64,000 nucleotides of DNA from CBDDFQ01 sp965227035 (GTDB lineage Bacteria; Pseudomonadota; Gammaproteobacteria; Burkholderiales; Burkholderiaceae_C). Made by a program: the position numbers and the translations under genes. Numbering within the stretch: position 1 is the first letter of the stretch; every line of letters starts with the position of its first letter. The notes beneath the pieces are model-generated. The model saw only the letters and a program-made list of their open reading frames with translations, was not told the DNA's origin and made no database searches. Below are positions 17,101-25,555 of the stretch, piece by piece. The DNA lies in contig OZ245724.1 of the NCBI GenBank assembly GCA_965227035.1, forward strand, positions 3,906,001 through 3,970,000. The letters run 5' to 3'.

Positions 17101-17793
17101 CTAGACAAGGCCGTTCACGGGCAACGCTGCCCCGTGAATAGCTTTCGCTTCATCCGACGCCAGAAACGCGATCACGTTGGCCAGATCCATCGGACTCACC
17201 CAGCCTGCGAAATTCGCATCCGGCATGTCTTTGCGGTTCTCGGGGGTGTCGATGGTGCTGGGCATCACGCAATTCACATTGATGCCCTTGTGCTTTAGTT
17301 CGGCCGACATCGCTTCGGTCAGTCGAATGACTGCACTCTTGCTCGCGCTGTAAGCCGCCATGCCACTCGCGGCTTTAAGGCCTGCGCCTGCTGCGATGTT
17401 CACGATTTTTCCGCCGCCGTTTTCGATCATCGACGGCACGATGGCACGCGCGGTGTGCACGATGCTTTTGGCATTCAGGTCGAGCAGGAAATTCCAGTCC
17501 GCGTCGGGAGTTTCGTGTACCGCTGGGCCCATGCGAAATCCACCCGCAAGATTGCAAAGCACATCGATGCGATCGAAACGTGCGATGGCTTGTCTGGCTG
17601 CGTGCTCGACATCCGAAGCGTCCATCAAGTCGGCCTTGATATGTAGCGTTCTTGCTTCGGGAGCGCTATCGGGCGTGTGTCTGTCGACAAGTACGACATT
17701 GGAGCCGCGTCCCAAGAACGCAGCGGCCACTGCGCGACCGAGATTGCCGGATGCGCCGGTGATGAAAACTGTTTTGGCGGTGGGTGCGTTCAT
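17101..17793 (-). CDS. Short-chain dehydrogenase resembling quinonoid dihydropteridine reductase
   Basis: 230 aa. The nucleotide motif GASGNLG is at residues 13-19 and the catalytic pair is Tyr148 and Lys152 (YSASK). Two stretches resemble the human dihydropteridine reductase as I recall it: DVLCNLAGGFRMG and IDTPENRKDMPDANFAGW (residues 181-198). That enzyme regenerates tetrahydrobiopterin after phenylalanine hydroxylation. The ATG overlaps the phhA stop by four bases (17790-17793), so the two proteins are coupled. No pterin-4a-carbinolamine dehydratase gene is visible here. The family is broad, so a generic SDR remains possible. Confidence 0.78.
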   Translation of the reverse strand: MNAPTAKTVFITGASGNLGRAVAAAFLGRGSNVVLVDRHTPDSAPEARTLHIKADLMDASDVEHAARQAIARFDRIDVLCNLAGGFRMGPAVHETPDADWNFLLDLNAKSIVHTARAIVPSMIENGGGKIVNIAAGAGLKAASGMAAYSASKSAVIRLTEAMSAELKHKGINVNCVMPSTIDTPENRKDMPDANFAGWVSPMDLANVIAFLASDEAKAIHGAALPVNGLV

Positions 17794-18686
17794 GGCGTTG
17801 TGATTGGTTGGGGTCGAGCCCGATGATAGGCACCTGTTCCGCGATGGATCACGTCGTCCTCGGCAATGATGGTTCCGGGAGTCAGATCGTCAAGCTTCTC
17901 GAGTCGATCATAGATAGGCGCGAAGTCGATATCTGCTAGCTGCAGGACCTGCTCCAGGCTGTCCACCACGAAGTAGGTTTCCTGGAAATCGTCGATGCGG
18001 TAGTTGGTTCGCATCACACGTTCCAGATCGAATGCGATGCGGTTGGGCGACGCGTCCCTGATCGAGAAAACGCTCTCGGTCGACGACGATGCAATTCCCG
18101 ATCCATAGATACGCAAGCCATCGCTTTGCTGCACCAGACCGAACTCCACGGTGTACCAATAAACCCGTGCCAGATGGTGCAGCACGCCAAGCTCTTTCGC
18201 GCGCAGTCCGCCTTGCCCGTAAGCCTGAATGAAATCTGCGATGGACGGATTCATCAGCATGGGCACATGGCCGAACACGTCGTGAAAAACATCGGGCTCT
18301 TCCAGGTAGTCGAGTTCGTGCGGACGTCTGATGAAGTTGCCCGCAGGGAATCGACGATTGGCAAGATGATCGAAAAATACTTCATCTGGCACTAGCCCCG
18401 GAACCGCAACGACCCGCCATCCGGTGTGCTTCATGAGCACCTCGCTAAGCCGATCGAAATTTGGGATTTCGTCGGCGCCGATAGTGAGTTTTTTCATGCC
18501 ATCGACGAACGCATCACAAGCAAGGCCAGGCAAAAGTTTCGATTGCCTTTCAAACAGAGTTTTCCAGACGCCATGATGCTCTGCCGTATAGCCGCTCCAC
18601 CCCTGATCGATGGTCCAGTCGGCATTTGCAGGTCGCGCTAAATCGCCTGCTGCGAGGCCGTGTTTTTCGGGCGTTTTAGTGAGCAT
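17790..18686 (-). CDS. phhA: Phenylalanine 4-monooxygenase (tetrahydropterin dependent)
   Basis: 298 aa, the size of bacterial monomeric phenylalanine hydroxylases without the regulatory ACT domain. Iron ligands are His135 and His140 in VFHDVFGHVPML and Glu181 in YWYTVEFGL. RRPHELDYLEEPD and the GAGxxSS-like region (GSGIASSSTES) fit the pterin and substrate pocket. It converts phenylalanine to tyrosine. A reductase-like SDR overlaps its 3' end. A perfect 8-bp palindrome stands 73 bases upstream of its start, in the spacer shared with the divergent fatty-acid-synthase-like gene. Confidence 0.95.
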   Translation of the reverse strand: MLTKTPEKHGLAAGDLARPANADWTIDQGWSGYTAEHHGVWKTLFERQSKLLPGLACDAFVDGMKKLTIGADEIPNFDRLSEVLMKHTGWRVVAVPGLVPDEVFFDHLANRRFPAGNFIRRPHELDYLEEPDVFHDVFGHVPMLMNPSIADFIQAYGQGGLRAKELGVLHHLARVYWYTVEFGLVQQSDGLRIYGSGIASSSTESVFSIRDASPNRIAFDLERVMRTNYRIDDFQETYFVVDSLEQVLQLADIDFAPIYDRLEKLDDLTPGTIIAEDDVIHRGTGAYHRARPQPITTP

Positions 18687-18759
18687 GAAGTTTGAATTTT
18701 GAAATTGGATCGCTACGCGCGTAACACCGAATGTAATTCCACGTCGGTGCAGGATTCAT

Positions 18760-18780
18760 GCAAAGATTTTGTATCTTTGC
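18760..18780. promoter_or_regulatory. Perfect palindrome between phhA and the divergent CFA-like gene, putative operator
   Basis: GCAAAGAT at 18760-18767 is followed after five bases by its exact complement ATCTTTGC at 18773-18780. It lies in a spacer with divergent genes on both sides, so it may serve both promoters. It does not match the TyrR/PhhR box as I remember it. Confidence 0.45.
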
Positions 18781-18818
18781 TAGCATGGACTTCACCAAAA
18801 ATTGCTAAGAGTTCTCCT

Positions 18819-20084
18819 GTGCAGCACATCGTTTCGCAAATCGAGAAGCAACTTGTAGGGTTGCCGGTATCCGTCGCGTTAGTCCTTCCGGACGGGCGAC
18901 GAGTAGGTGAAGAGAGTAGCGAAGTCGAACTCGGATTCAAGAACTGGCGCACGCTGGCGACCCTTGCGGCAGGGCACATAGGAAGTCTCGGCGAAGCTTA
19001 TGTAGAAGAGCGCATGAAGATCAAGGGATCGATGCGTAACCTGATGGATGCAGCTGCCGGCCTTCTTCCCGGCAGTCCGGTTCAGGGCGAGTCGCACTGG
19101 TGGACTTCGCTTTTGCAGAAGGGCAAATCGCTTGCCTCTCACACGCACAAGGCAGACGCCGAGCAGATCCAGTTTCACTACGACGTGTCCGACGATTTCT
19201 ATGCGCTCTGGCTCGACCCGAAACGCGTTTATTCGTGTGCGTATTACCAGGATCCGAGCATGACGCTCGCTCTTGCGCAGGAAGCGAAACTCGACCATAT
19301 CTGTCGCAAGCTCAAGCTTCAGCCCGGGCAGCGACTGCTCGATATCGGATGCGGCTGGGGTGCCATGCTTCTTTGGGCGGCGGAGCACTACGGTATCGAT
19401 GGCACCGGCATTACGCTTTCGAAAAATCAGCACGCTTACGTGACACGGCTCATCGAACAGAAGGGGCTGCAGGATCGGGTCCGCGTGCAACTGCTCGATT
19501 ACCGCGATCTCGACGAGTCGCAGCCCTTCGATCGCATTTCATCTATCGGCATGTTCGAGCATGTGGGGAGGGCGAACATGGTCAAGTATTTTGCTAAGGT
19601 GAATCGGCTGCTCAAGCCGGGCGGCATCGTGATGAATCACGGGATCACCGCAGGCGGTCTCGACAATGCGCAGCTCGGAGCTGGCATGGGTGACTTCATC
19701 GAGAAATACATCTTCCCGGGAGGCGAGTTGCTTCATTCGAGCGTAGTGCTTCACGACATGGCCGAAGCGGGACTTGAAATGGTCGATTCGGAGAATTTGC
19801 GCCCGCACTATGCGAAGACGCTATGGGCATGGTCCGATGCCCTTGAGTCGCAATTGGAGGCGGCGCTCAAAATTCTCGTTGGAACAAAAGGTAGCGAAAC
19901 GCAAGCTAGGCGAATCCTGCGCGCTTATAGGCTGTATCTTGCTGGATGCGCGATGAGTTTCGAGCGCGGATGGATTTCGCTGCATCAGTTCCTTGCGGTC
20001 CGTCCAGACGACAATCTGGACACTGGGGCTCTTCGCGGAGCGCAGTCGGACTATCCGTTCAATCGCGAGTACATCTATAGGTAA
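18819..20084 (+). CDS. Cyclopropane-fatty-acyl-phospholipid synthase family methyltransferase
   Basis: 421 aa from a GTG at 18819; the frame is open back to a TTG at 18699, but that part contains the palindromic spacer and looks non-coding. Typical Cfa length is about 400. QIQFHYDVSDDFYALWLD, the SAM motif RLLDIGCGWGAML, and GMFEHVGRANM are Cfa signatures. The enzyme methylates a double bond of membrane phospholipid acyl chains using S-adenosylmethionine. A 9-base gap links it to the DUF1840 gene. Confidence 0.85.
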   Translation: MQHIVSQIEKQLVGLPVSVALVLPDGRRVGEESSEVELGFKNWRTLATLAAGHIGSLGEAYVEERMKIKGSMRNLMDAAAGLLPGSPVQGESHWWTSLLQKGKSLASHTHKADAEQIQFHYDVSDDFYALWLDPKRVYSCAYYQDPSMTLALAQEAKLDHICRKLKLQPGQRLLDIGCGWGAMLLWAAEHYGIDGTGITLSKNQHAYVTRLIEQKGLQDRVRVQLLDYRDLDESQPFDRISSIGMFEHVGRANMVKYFAKVNRLLKPGGIVMNHGITAGGLDNAQLGAGMGDFIEKYIFPGGELLHSSVVLHDMAEAGLEMVDSENLRPHYAKTLWAWSDALESQLEAALKILVGTKGSETQARRILRAYRLYLAGCAMSFERGWISLHQFLAVRPDDNLDTGALRGAQSDYPFNREYIYR

Positions 20085-20093
20085 AGTGTTTTC

Positions 20094-20411
20094 ATGATCT
20101 ACAAGTTCAAGTCCAAATCCACCAGCGACGTCATCATGATGGAGCCCAATGCGCGTCAGATACTGGACATCATCGGCAAAGGACACGGACCTACGGGAAT
20201 AGTCGAAGTCTCCCAGATGCCTGCGGCCATCGCGGCGCTTCAACACGCCATCGGCGCAATGGAGGGCGAGGAGCCCGCGGCGGTGGAGGGTGAGGAAGTC
20301 GATCACGCGCACCATGAAGTCGGCGTGTCGCTCAAGCAGCGCGCGGCGCCGTTTCTGGACATGCTTCGCCGCAGTTCCGCTGAAGGCAACGACATCATCT
20401 GGGGCGTTTGA
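20094..20411 (+). CDS. DUF1840 domain-containing protein
   Basis: 105 aa. The opening MIYKFKSKSTSDVIMMEPNA, then ILDIIGKGHGPTGIVEV and MPAAIAALQHAI, is the DUF1840 pattern seen widely in Burkholderiales. An acidic, histidine-containing linker (EGEEVDHAHHEV) leads to LKQRAAPFLDMLRRS. Function is unknown. The UGA stop is followed by C and is in the same frame as the next gene, with no other stop between them. Confidence 0.88.
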   Translation: MIYKFKSKSTSDVIMMEPNARQILDIIGKGHGPTGIVEVSQMPAAIAALQHAIGAMEGEEPAAVEGEEVDHAHHEVGVSLKQRAAPFLDMLRRSSAEGNDIIWGV

Positions 20412-21491
20412 CTGGACGATCCAGACACGCCCAACGTAAAACTGCCGAAGCATCATCGCAACGGCAAGTTTCAGAACAACTACGGCGATTTCGAACCGAA
20501 GTCGCTGGCTGATGTTCTTCGCTGGCGATGGGATGCCACGCGGAACCGTTTGCCCAAGCCGCCGGCCACGCCCATTCCTGCTGTGCCGCCAGATCTCGGA
20601 TTCATTCGTTCGAACGCGCTCGCCGGCTCGGAAATGCAGCCGGCCGTTACCTGGATAGGTCATGCGACATCGCTGGTGCAGATGTCCGGCATCAGCCTTC
20701 TCACCGACCCGATTTTTTCGCTACGCGCTTCGCCGTTCAGCTTTGCGGGGCCCAGGCGTCATCAACCTCCTGGCGTTGCGCTTCCCGATCTGCCGCACAT
20801 CGATCTGGTGGTTGTCTCGCACAACCACTACGACCACCTCGATCTGCCGTCGGTCAAAACCCTGAGCGAGCAGAACGGCGGTTCTGCGCTGTTCGTCGTA
20901 CCGCTTGGGGTGGCTGAATGGTTTCGCAAGCATGGTGTCGAGAACGTGGTCGAACTCGACTGGTGGCAGTCTCACTCGATGCAGTCGCCTCGAGGAGAAG
21001 TCGAAGTGATGCTGGTGCCCGCGCAGCATTGGTCTGCTCGCGGACTAGGCGATCGAATGATGACGCTCTGGGGCGGCTTTGCGATTTTTGCGAACGATAT
21101 GCATCTGTTTTTTGCGGGCGACACCGGCTACTCGCGCGACTTCCTCGACATGCGCGCGAAGTTCGAAGATCGTCAATCGCCCGCACGCGGAGGTGGATTC
21201 GATCTGGCCTTGCTGCCGATCGGTGCCTACGAACCGCGATGGTTCATGCAAACGCAACATGTGAATGTTGCAGAAGCCGTCAAAATTCACGCCGACCTGG
21301 GCGCGAAGCGATCGATGGGCGTGCACTGGGGCACCTTCGAGTTGACCGACGAGCCGCTGGATGAGCCGCCCCGAGTGCTGGCGAAGCACACCGCCGACGT
21401 CGGCTTGAGCACCGACGATTTCTTCACCTTGGCCGTAGGCGAAACCCGTCTGATTCCGCAGCGCTCGACTGCGAATAGCTCCGCCGACTAG
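20412..21491 (+). CDS. Metallo-beta-lactamase-fold hydrolase (UlaG/NAPE-PLD-like)
   Basis: The metal motif SHNHYDHLD lies near 20,818-20,842, preceded by TWIGHATSLVQ and followed by AGDTGYSRDF and GVHWGTFELTDEPLDEPP, as in UlaG and N-acylphosphatidylethanolamine phospholipase D relatives. Coding similarity begins well before the first ordinary start codon in frame (TTG, 20550): the 46 codons from 20412 read as family-like sequence, with KLPKHHRNGKFQNNYGDFE. The only start candidate there is the CTG at 20412, directly after the DUF1840 stop. I therefore draw the gene from 20412 (359 codons) but mark the start as unresolved. Confidence 0.8.
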   Translation: MDDPDTPNVKLPKHHRNGKFQNNYGDFEPKSLADVLRWRWDATRNRLPKPPATPIPAVPPDLGFIRSNALAGSEMQPAVTWIGHATSLVQMSGISLLTDPIFSLRASPFSFAGPRRHQPPGVALPDLPHIDLVVVSHNHYDHLDLPSVKTLSEQNGGSALFVVPLGVAEWFRKHGVENVVELDWWQSHSMQSPRGEVEVMLVPAQHWSARGLGDRMMTLWGGFAIFANDMHLFFAGDTGYSRDFLDMRAKFEDRQSPARGGGFDLALLPIGAYEPRWFMQTQHVNVAEAVKIHADLGAKRSMGVHWGTFELTDEPLDEPPRVLAKHTADVGLSTDDFFTLAVGETRLIPQRSTANSSAD

Positions 21492-21597
21492 CCCCTCTTT
21501 GCATTTGTTCAGCAGCGTTTGACGGAGGAATCCAAGCCGCCTGTCGGCTAAAACTTTCCCGGGTGTGACTTGGCACGAGTTTTGCGTGCTGCTGTCT

Positions 21598-21628
21598 TTG
21601 TGCACGATAAATTTTAGGTTGTGCACAA
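21598..21628. promoter_or_regulatory. Two GntR-like operator copies (TTGTGCAC) upstream of the polyamine-type ABC operon
   Basis: TTGTGCACGA at 21598-21607 and the perfect palindrome TTGTGCACAA at 21619-21628 are 21 bases apart, two helical turns. Seen together they also form a 9-bp inverted repeat. TTGT-N2-ACAA-like sites suit FCD-type GntR regulators, and such a gene ends this operon. They lie about 90 bases before the first gene. Confidence 0.55.
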
Positions 21629-21713
21629 AAATGGCGCGAAACTGAGCTGCTGGTTTCTTTTCGCACCGTCGATCAACTTGATGCCAGGGCCATGCCCCGA
21701 AAAGGAAGCTGTC

Positions 21714-22751
21714 ATGAAGGAAGTGTCTAAAGGACTCACGCGCCGTGGTTTCAGCCAGGGAATGGTCGCCGCATCCATCGGTATCCCCGCATGGGCGCGT
21801 GCGCAGGGGAAGGGCAAAGAGCTGGTGGTCGGTGGTGCCGGTAGCCACAAGTCGTTTCTCGATCCGCTGATTCCCGTCTTCGAGCGCCAGACCGGCTGCA
21901 AGGTCATCTTCGAGGGCACGCGCTCGCTGGTGAACCTCGAGAAGATGGTGAACAACAAGGGCAAGCAATACATGTCGGTGGTCCTGATGGACGATCCGGT
22001 CATGATCCCTGCCGTGAAAGAAGGCGTGCTCGAGAAAATGACCGTTGCAGATATTCCGAGCCTCGGGAAGCTCAAGCCCGGAACGGTGCACATGGATGGC
22101 TATTGGGCCAACTACATGCAATCGACCACTGGCGTTGCAATGAACACAGGCAAGGTTAAGCAGGTTCCGAGCTACGCAGCACTCTGGGAGCCCGCGTACA
22201 AAGGCAAGGTGATCATTCCTTCGCTGCAAAACACCGAAGGCCTTGCGATGTTCATGATTGCGGCCATGCTGGAAACCGGCAAGCCGATGAAAGAAGCGCA
22301 GTACCAGCCCGAAGCTGCGTTCAAGAAGCTGAAAGCCCTCAAGCCCAACTTGCTGACCGTCTACACGCAGCTACCGCAAGCGCTCAATCTGCTGGAGCAG
22401 GGCGAAGCCAGCGTGATCGCGGGAATGATCGGCTTCAATGCTTACGACCGTAAATCGAAGGGTGCTCCTATCGACTTCGTCCTGCCCAAGGAAGGCGGTA
22501 TGGCCATGCCTACGGGTATCGCAAAAGTGAAGGGTGGCCCCGAGCAGGCATTGAGTAATGCGTTCATCGAAGCGATGCTCGGCGCGTGGCAAAAGCAGAT
22601 CGCAGATATCTCTCTTGCGCTACCCACCAACACCACTGTCGCCGCACCACCAGACGTGCCCAAAGGCACAGTGTTCATTCCGGACTGGGCCTACATTGCA
22701 GAACAGAGAAAGGGCTGGGTCGAGCGATGGGATCGCGAGATGGCCATCTAA
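21714..22751 (+). CDS. Spermidine/putrescine-type ABC transporter substrate-binding protein, Tat-exported
   Basis: 345 aa from the ATG at 21714, after AAGGAAG. The N-terminus has a twin-arginine signal (LTRRGFSQGMVAASIG), with cleavage likely near AWARA. The mature part is a PotD/PotF-like type II binding protein (FERQTGCKVIFEGTRS, then GVAMNTGKV and YAALWEPAYKGKV). It heads an operon with an ATPase and two permeases. The downstream allantoinase-like and racemase-like genes suggest a nitrogen-rich ligand such as a ureide or hydantoin rather than a polyamine; that is inference. Confidence 0.88.
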   Translation: MKEVSKGLTRRGFSQGMVAASIGIPAWARAQGKGKELVVGGAGSHKSFLDPLIPVFERQTGCKVIFEGTRSLVNLEKMVNNKGKQYMSVVLMDDPVMIPAVKEGVLEKMTVADIPSLGKLKPGTVHMDGYWANYMQSTTGVAMNTGKVKQVPSYAALWEPAYKGKVIIPSLQNTEGLAMFMIAAMLETGKPMKEAQYQPEAAFKKLKALKPNLLTVYTQLPQALNLLEQGEASVIAGMIGFNAYDRKSKGAPIDFVLPKEGGMAMPTGIAKVKGGPEQALSNAFIEAMLGAWQKQIADISLALPTNTTVAAPPDVPKGTVFIPDWAYIAEQRKGWVERWDREMAI

Positions 22752-22792
22752 GCAAGACGCCTTAACCCATCACCTTGATTCAGGAACGACAG

Positions 22793-23884
22793 ATGAGCTC
22801 TCTGACTCTCTCGGGAATCTCGAAGCGGTACGGCGATATGGCGGTGGTCGACGGTCTGGACCTGTCCGTCGCATCCGGTGAATTCGTATCCTTACTGGGG
22901 CCGTCCGGCTGCGGCAAGACGACCTTGCTGCGCATCATCGCCGGACTGAACGACTGCGACACAGGGACGGTGAAAGTCGGCGACGCGGATGTCACGACAC
23001 TGCCCGCGCATAAGCGGAACATCGGAGTGGTGTTTCAAAGCTACGCCTTGTTCCCGCATCTCACGGTCAGCGAAAACATTGCGTTCGGCCTGAAGGCGCA
23101 TCGCGTGGCGAAGGACGAAATCGGCACGCAAGTGAGAAAGGCGTTGATGGCGGTTCAACTGACCGCGCAAGCAGATCGGCCTATCTCGGCGCTGTCCGGC
23201 GGACAGCAGCAGCGCGTCGCGGTGGCACGAGCGATTGCCACCAAGCCTCGCTTGATCCTGCTCGATGAACCCTTGTCGGCGCTCGATAGAAAACTTCGCG
23301 AAACCATGCAGATCGAACTGCGGCAGATGCTGCGCGACGCCGGTATGACGGCTATCTTCGTGACCCACGATCAGGAAGAAGCACTGGTCATGTCGGATCG
23401 AATCGCCGTGATGAATCGAGGACGCATTGAACAACTCGATGTACCGGAAGCAATCTACTCGCGACCGCGCACGCCGTTTGCACTCAACTTTGTCGGACTG
23501 TCATCGCAATGGAATGGAGTGGTCAAGCACGAGTCCAGCGGGATGAGCGTGGTGGAGACTGCGGCAGGAACAATCACCGCCCCATCGACCGCAATACCCG
23601 TGGGCACGAAAGTTCTGGTGGGTGTCAGGCCGGAGATGATTCGCATCGATACGGGGAACCACGCAGAAGGTGGAGGCTTCAACAGGCTGGAGCTCGAAAT
23701 AATCGACACGGTGTACCTGGGATCGCGCCGTTTGGTGTACTTCCAGAACCCCGAGCCGAACCTTCCACCGGTCATGGCTGAACTTCCGGCGCATGCCGAT
23801 GCTGCACCTCGAGCCGGCGAAAAAATGGTGCTGTCTTGGCCGGTTAGCGAGACCCTCGTGTTCAACGCAAACGGGGCCGCCTGA
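22793..23884 (+). CDS. Spermidine/putrescine-type ABC transporter ATP-binding protein (PotA-like)
   Basis: 363 aa from the ATG at 22793, after AGGAACGA. Walker A is GPSGCGKT, the signature [14 protein letters not shown], and Walker [15 protein letters not shown]-terminal TOBE-like regulatory domain follows ([11 protein letters not shown]). It energises the two permeases encoded next. The stop is followed after one base by the ATG of the first permease. Confidence 0.93.
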   Translation: MSSLTLSGISKRYGDMAVVDGLDLSVASGEFVSLLGPSGCGKTTLLRIIAGLNDCDTGTVKVGDADVTTLPAHKRNIGVVFQSYALFPHLTVSENIAFGLKAHRVAKDEIGTQVRKALMAVQLTAQADRPISALSGGQQQRVAVARAIATKPRLILLDEPLSALDRKLRETMQIELRQMLRDAGMTAIFVTHDQEEALVMSDRIAVMNRGRIEQLDVPEAIYSRPRTPFALNFVGLSSQWNGVVKHESSGMSVVETAAGTITAPSTAIPVGTKVLVGVRPEMIRIDTGNHAEGGGFNRLELEIIDTVYLGSRRLVYFQNPEPNLPPVMAELPAHADAAPRAGEKMVLSWPVSETLVFNANGAA

Positions 23885-23885
23885 G

Positions 23886-24737
23886 ATGGGCACGAAGAAT
23901 CGGGTTGCATGGCTCGCGCTGCCCGGCGCCGGGTACTTGATGATGGTCTTCGCGCTGCCGTTGATCATTCTGTTGACCACCAGTTTTCAGACCGAAGCGG
24001 GAAGCTTCACGCTTGCGGGCTACACCAGCTTCTTCTCCGATGCATTCAATGCCACGGTGGTTTGGAACACATTGAAGATCGCGGTCATCGTCACGCTGCT
24101 GTGTTTGCTGATCGGGTATCCGACGGCGTTCGCGATGGCGCGTGCATCCCTACCGGTTCAGGGCCTGATGTTTCTCGCCCTCATCCTTCCGCTTTCCGTA
24201 GGCGTGATCGTGAAAAGCTTCGCGTGGACCATTCTGTTGCGCAGCAATGGCGCCGTGAACTCATTGCTCATGGCGTTGGGACTGGTCGACGAACCGGTGA
24301 AGCTGCTCTTCAACGAACGAGGTCTGATCATCGCGGCGGTACATGTTTTTCTTCCTTTCATGGTGTTGCCGATATTCACGGTGGCGAGGCAAATCGATTC
24401 GCGTTTTCGAGAGGCCGCATCGACGCTAGGTGCAACTCCTGGGTACGGTTTCCTGAAGGTGACCTGGCCTCTCTCGCTGCCCGGTGTCGTGACCGGATGC
24501 GCCTTTGTGTTCTCGATGGCCGTGTCGATGTACGTGATTCCGGCTCTGCTCATCGGTGACAGGTATCAGACGCTTCCTGCGCTCATGGCAAGAGCGTATC
24601 TATTCATGCGCGATCGCCAGGCCGGATCGACTATGGCGGTGATCCTGCTGCTGATCGCCGTCATCGTGGTCGTTGGCAGCACGGTGTTGACCAAGGCGCT
24701 TCAAAAACGCGCACAACCTGCGCAGGTGGCGTCATGA
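23886..24737 (+). CDS. ABC transporter permease, PotB-like
   Basis: 283 aa with about six membrane helices. The first begins LPGAGYLMMVFALPLIILL, and the coupling motif EAASTLGATPGYGFLKVTWPL is the EAA loop of binding-protein-dependent permeases. The ATG at 23886 is one base beyond the ATPase stop. It forms a heterodimer with the next gene product in the inner membrane. Confidence 0.92.
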   Translation: MGTKNRVAWLALPGAGYLMMVFALPLIILLTTSFQTEAGSFTLAGYTSFFSDAFNATVVWNTLKIAVIVTLLCLLIGYPTAFAMARASLPVQGLMFLALILPLSVGVIVKSFAWTILLRSNGAVNSLLMALGLVDEPVKLLFNERGLIIAAVHVFLPFMVLPIFTVARQIDSRFREAASTLGATPGYGFLKVTWPLSLPGVVTGCAFVFSMAVSMYVIPALLIGDRYQTLPALMARAYLFMRDRQAGSTMAVILLLIAVIVVVGSTVLTKALQKRAQPAQVAS

Positions 24738-25531
24738 AAACATCGATGCTCTCGCGTGGTGCCAATGGCTTTCTTCTAATTGCAGTCGCCTTGTTCATGC
24801 TCGCGCCGCTGGTTGTGGTGATGCTCGTGTCTTTCAGCAGTTCGTCCGTATTCAGCTTGCCCACTGGCGCGTGGTCCCTGCGCTGGTACGACAGCATGTT
24901 GCGCAAAGAGGGGCTGGGATCGACCCTGCTTCTGTCGGTGAACGTGGCTCTTCTTTCGACGCTTGCGGCATTGGTGCTCGGAACGCTCTGTGCCATCGCC
25001 ATCGAACAGGGGCGATTCAAGGGGCGTGAAGCGCTGCTCGCGTTTTTGGTGTCCCCGCTGCTCATGCCCGGGCTGGTGGTGGGCGTTGCCTTGTTGCAGG
25101 CGCTTCGTGCGGTTGGCATCGACGATGTTTTCGGGGCGCTGCTCATCGGTCACATCGTGATCACGCTGCCCTATGTGACCCGAACGGTGCACGCGAGTCT
25201 GTCGCTGTTCGACATGCGTCTGATCGAAGCCGCGCAAACGCTGGGCATGTCACGCAAGGAAGCTTTGATGCGAGTCATGGTGCCCTCGCTGGCGCCGGCA
25301 TTTCTTACTTCCGGCCTGTTCGCGTTCCTTGCCTCGATGGACAACTATCCCATATCCATTTTCCTGACCGACGCTCGCAACAAGACGCTGCCAATCGAAA
25401 TTCTTCGCTATCTGGAAGAGTCCCCCGATCCGACCATCGCCGCGATTTCCACCTGCCTCATCCTGCTTGCCATCGTGGTGCTTTTCATCGCCGAGCGAAT
25501 GGTCGGCATGCGTCGCCTCGCTCAGTTCTGA
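24734..25531 (+). CDS. ABC transporter permease, PotC-like
   Basis: 265 aa, about six helices. The EAA loop is EAAQTLGMSRKEALMRVMVP, followed by LAPAFLTSGLFAFLASMDNY, as in PotC. Its ATG overlaps the previous stop (ATGA, 24734-24737). It completes the importer. Confidence 0.92.
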   Translation: MKTSMLSRGANGFLLIAVALFMLAPLVVVMLVSFSSSSVFSLPTGAWSLRWYDSMLRKEGLGSTLLLSVNVALLSTLAALVLGTLCAIAIEQGRFKGREALLAFLVSPLLMPGLVVGVALLQALRAVGIDDVFGALLIGHIVITLPYVTRTVHASLSLFDMRLIEAAQTLGMSRKEALMRVMVPSLAPAFLTSGLFAFLASMDNYPISIFLTDARNKTLPIEILRYLEESPDPTIAAISTCLILLAIVVLFIAERMVGMRRLAQF

Positions 25532-25555
25532 TGTGATGACGCGAATCTTTTATTC

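Noticed and set aside
21045..22229. 394-codon minus-strand frame
   Set aside because: It crosses the ends of two well-supported plus-strand genes and their regulatory spacer.
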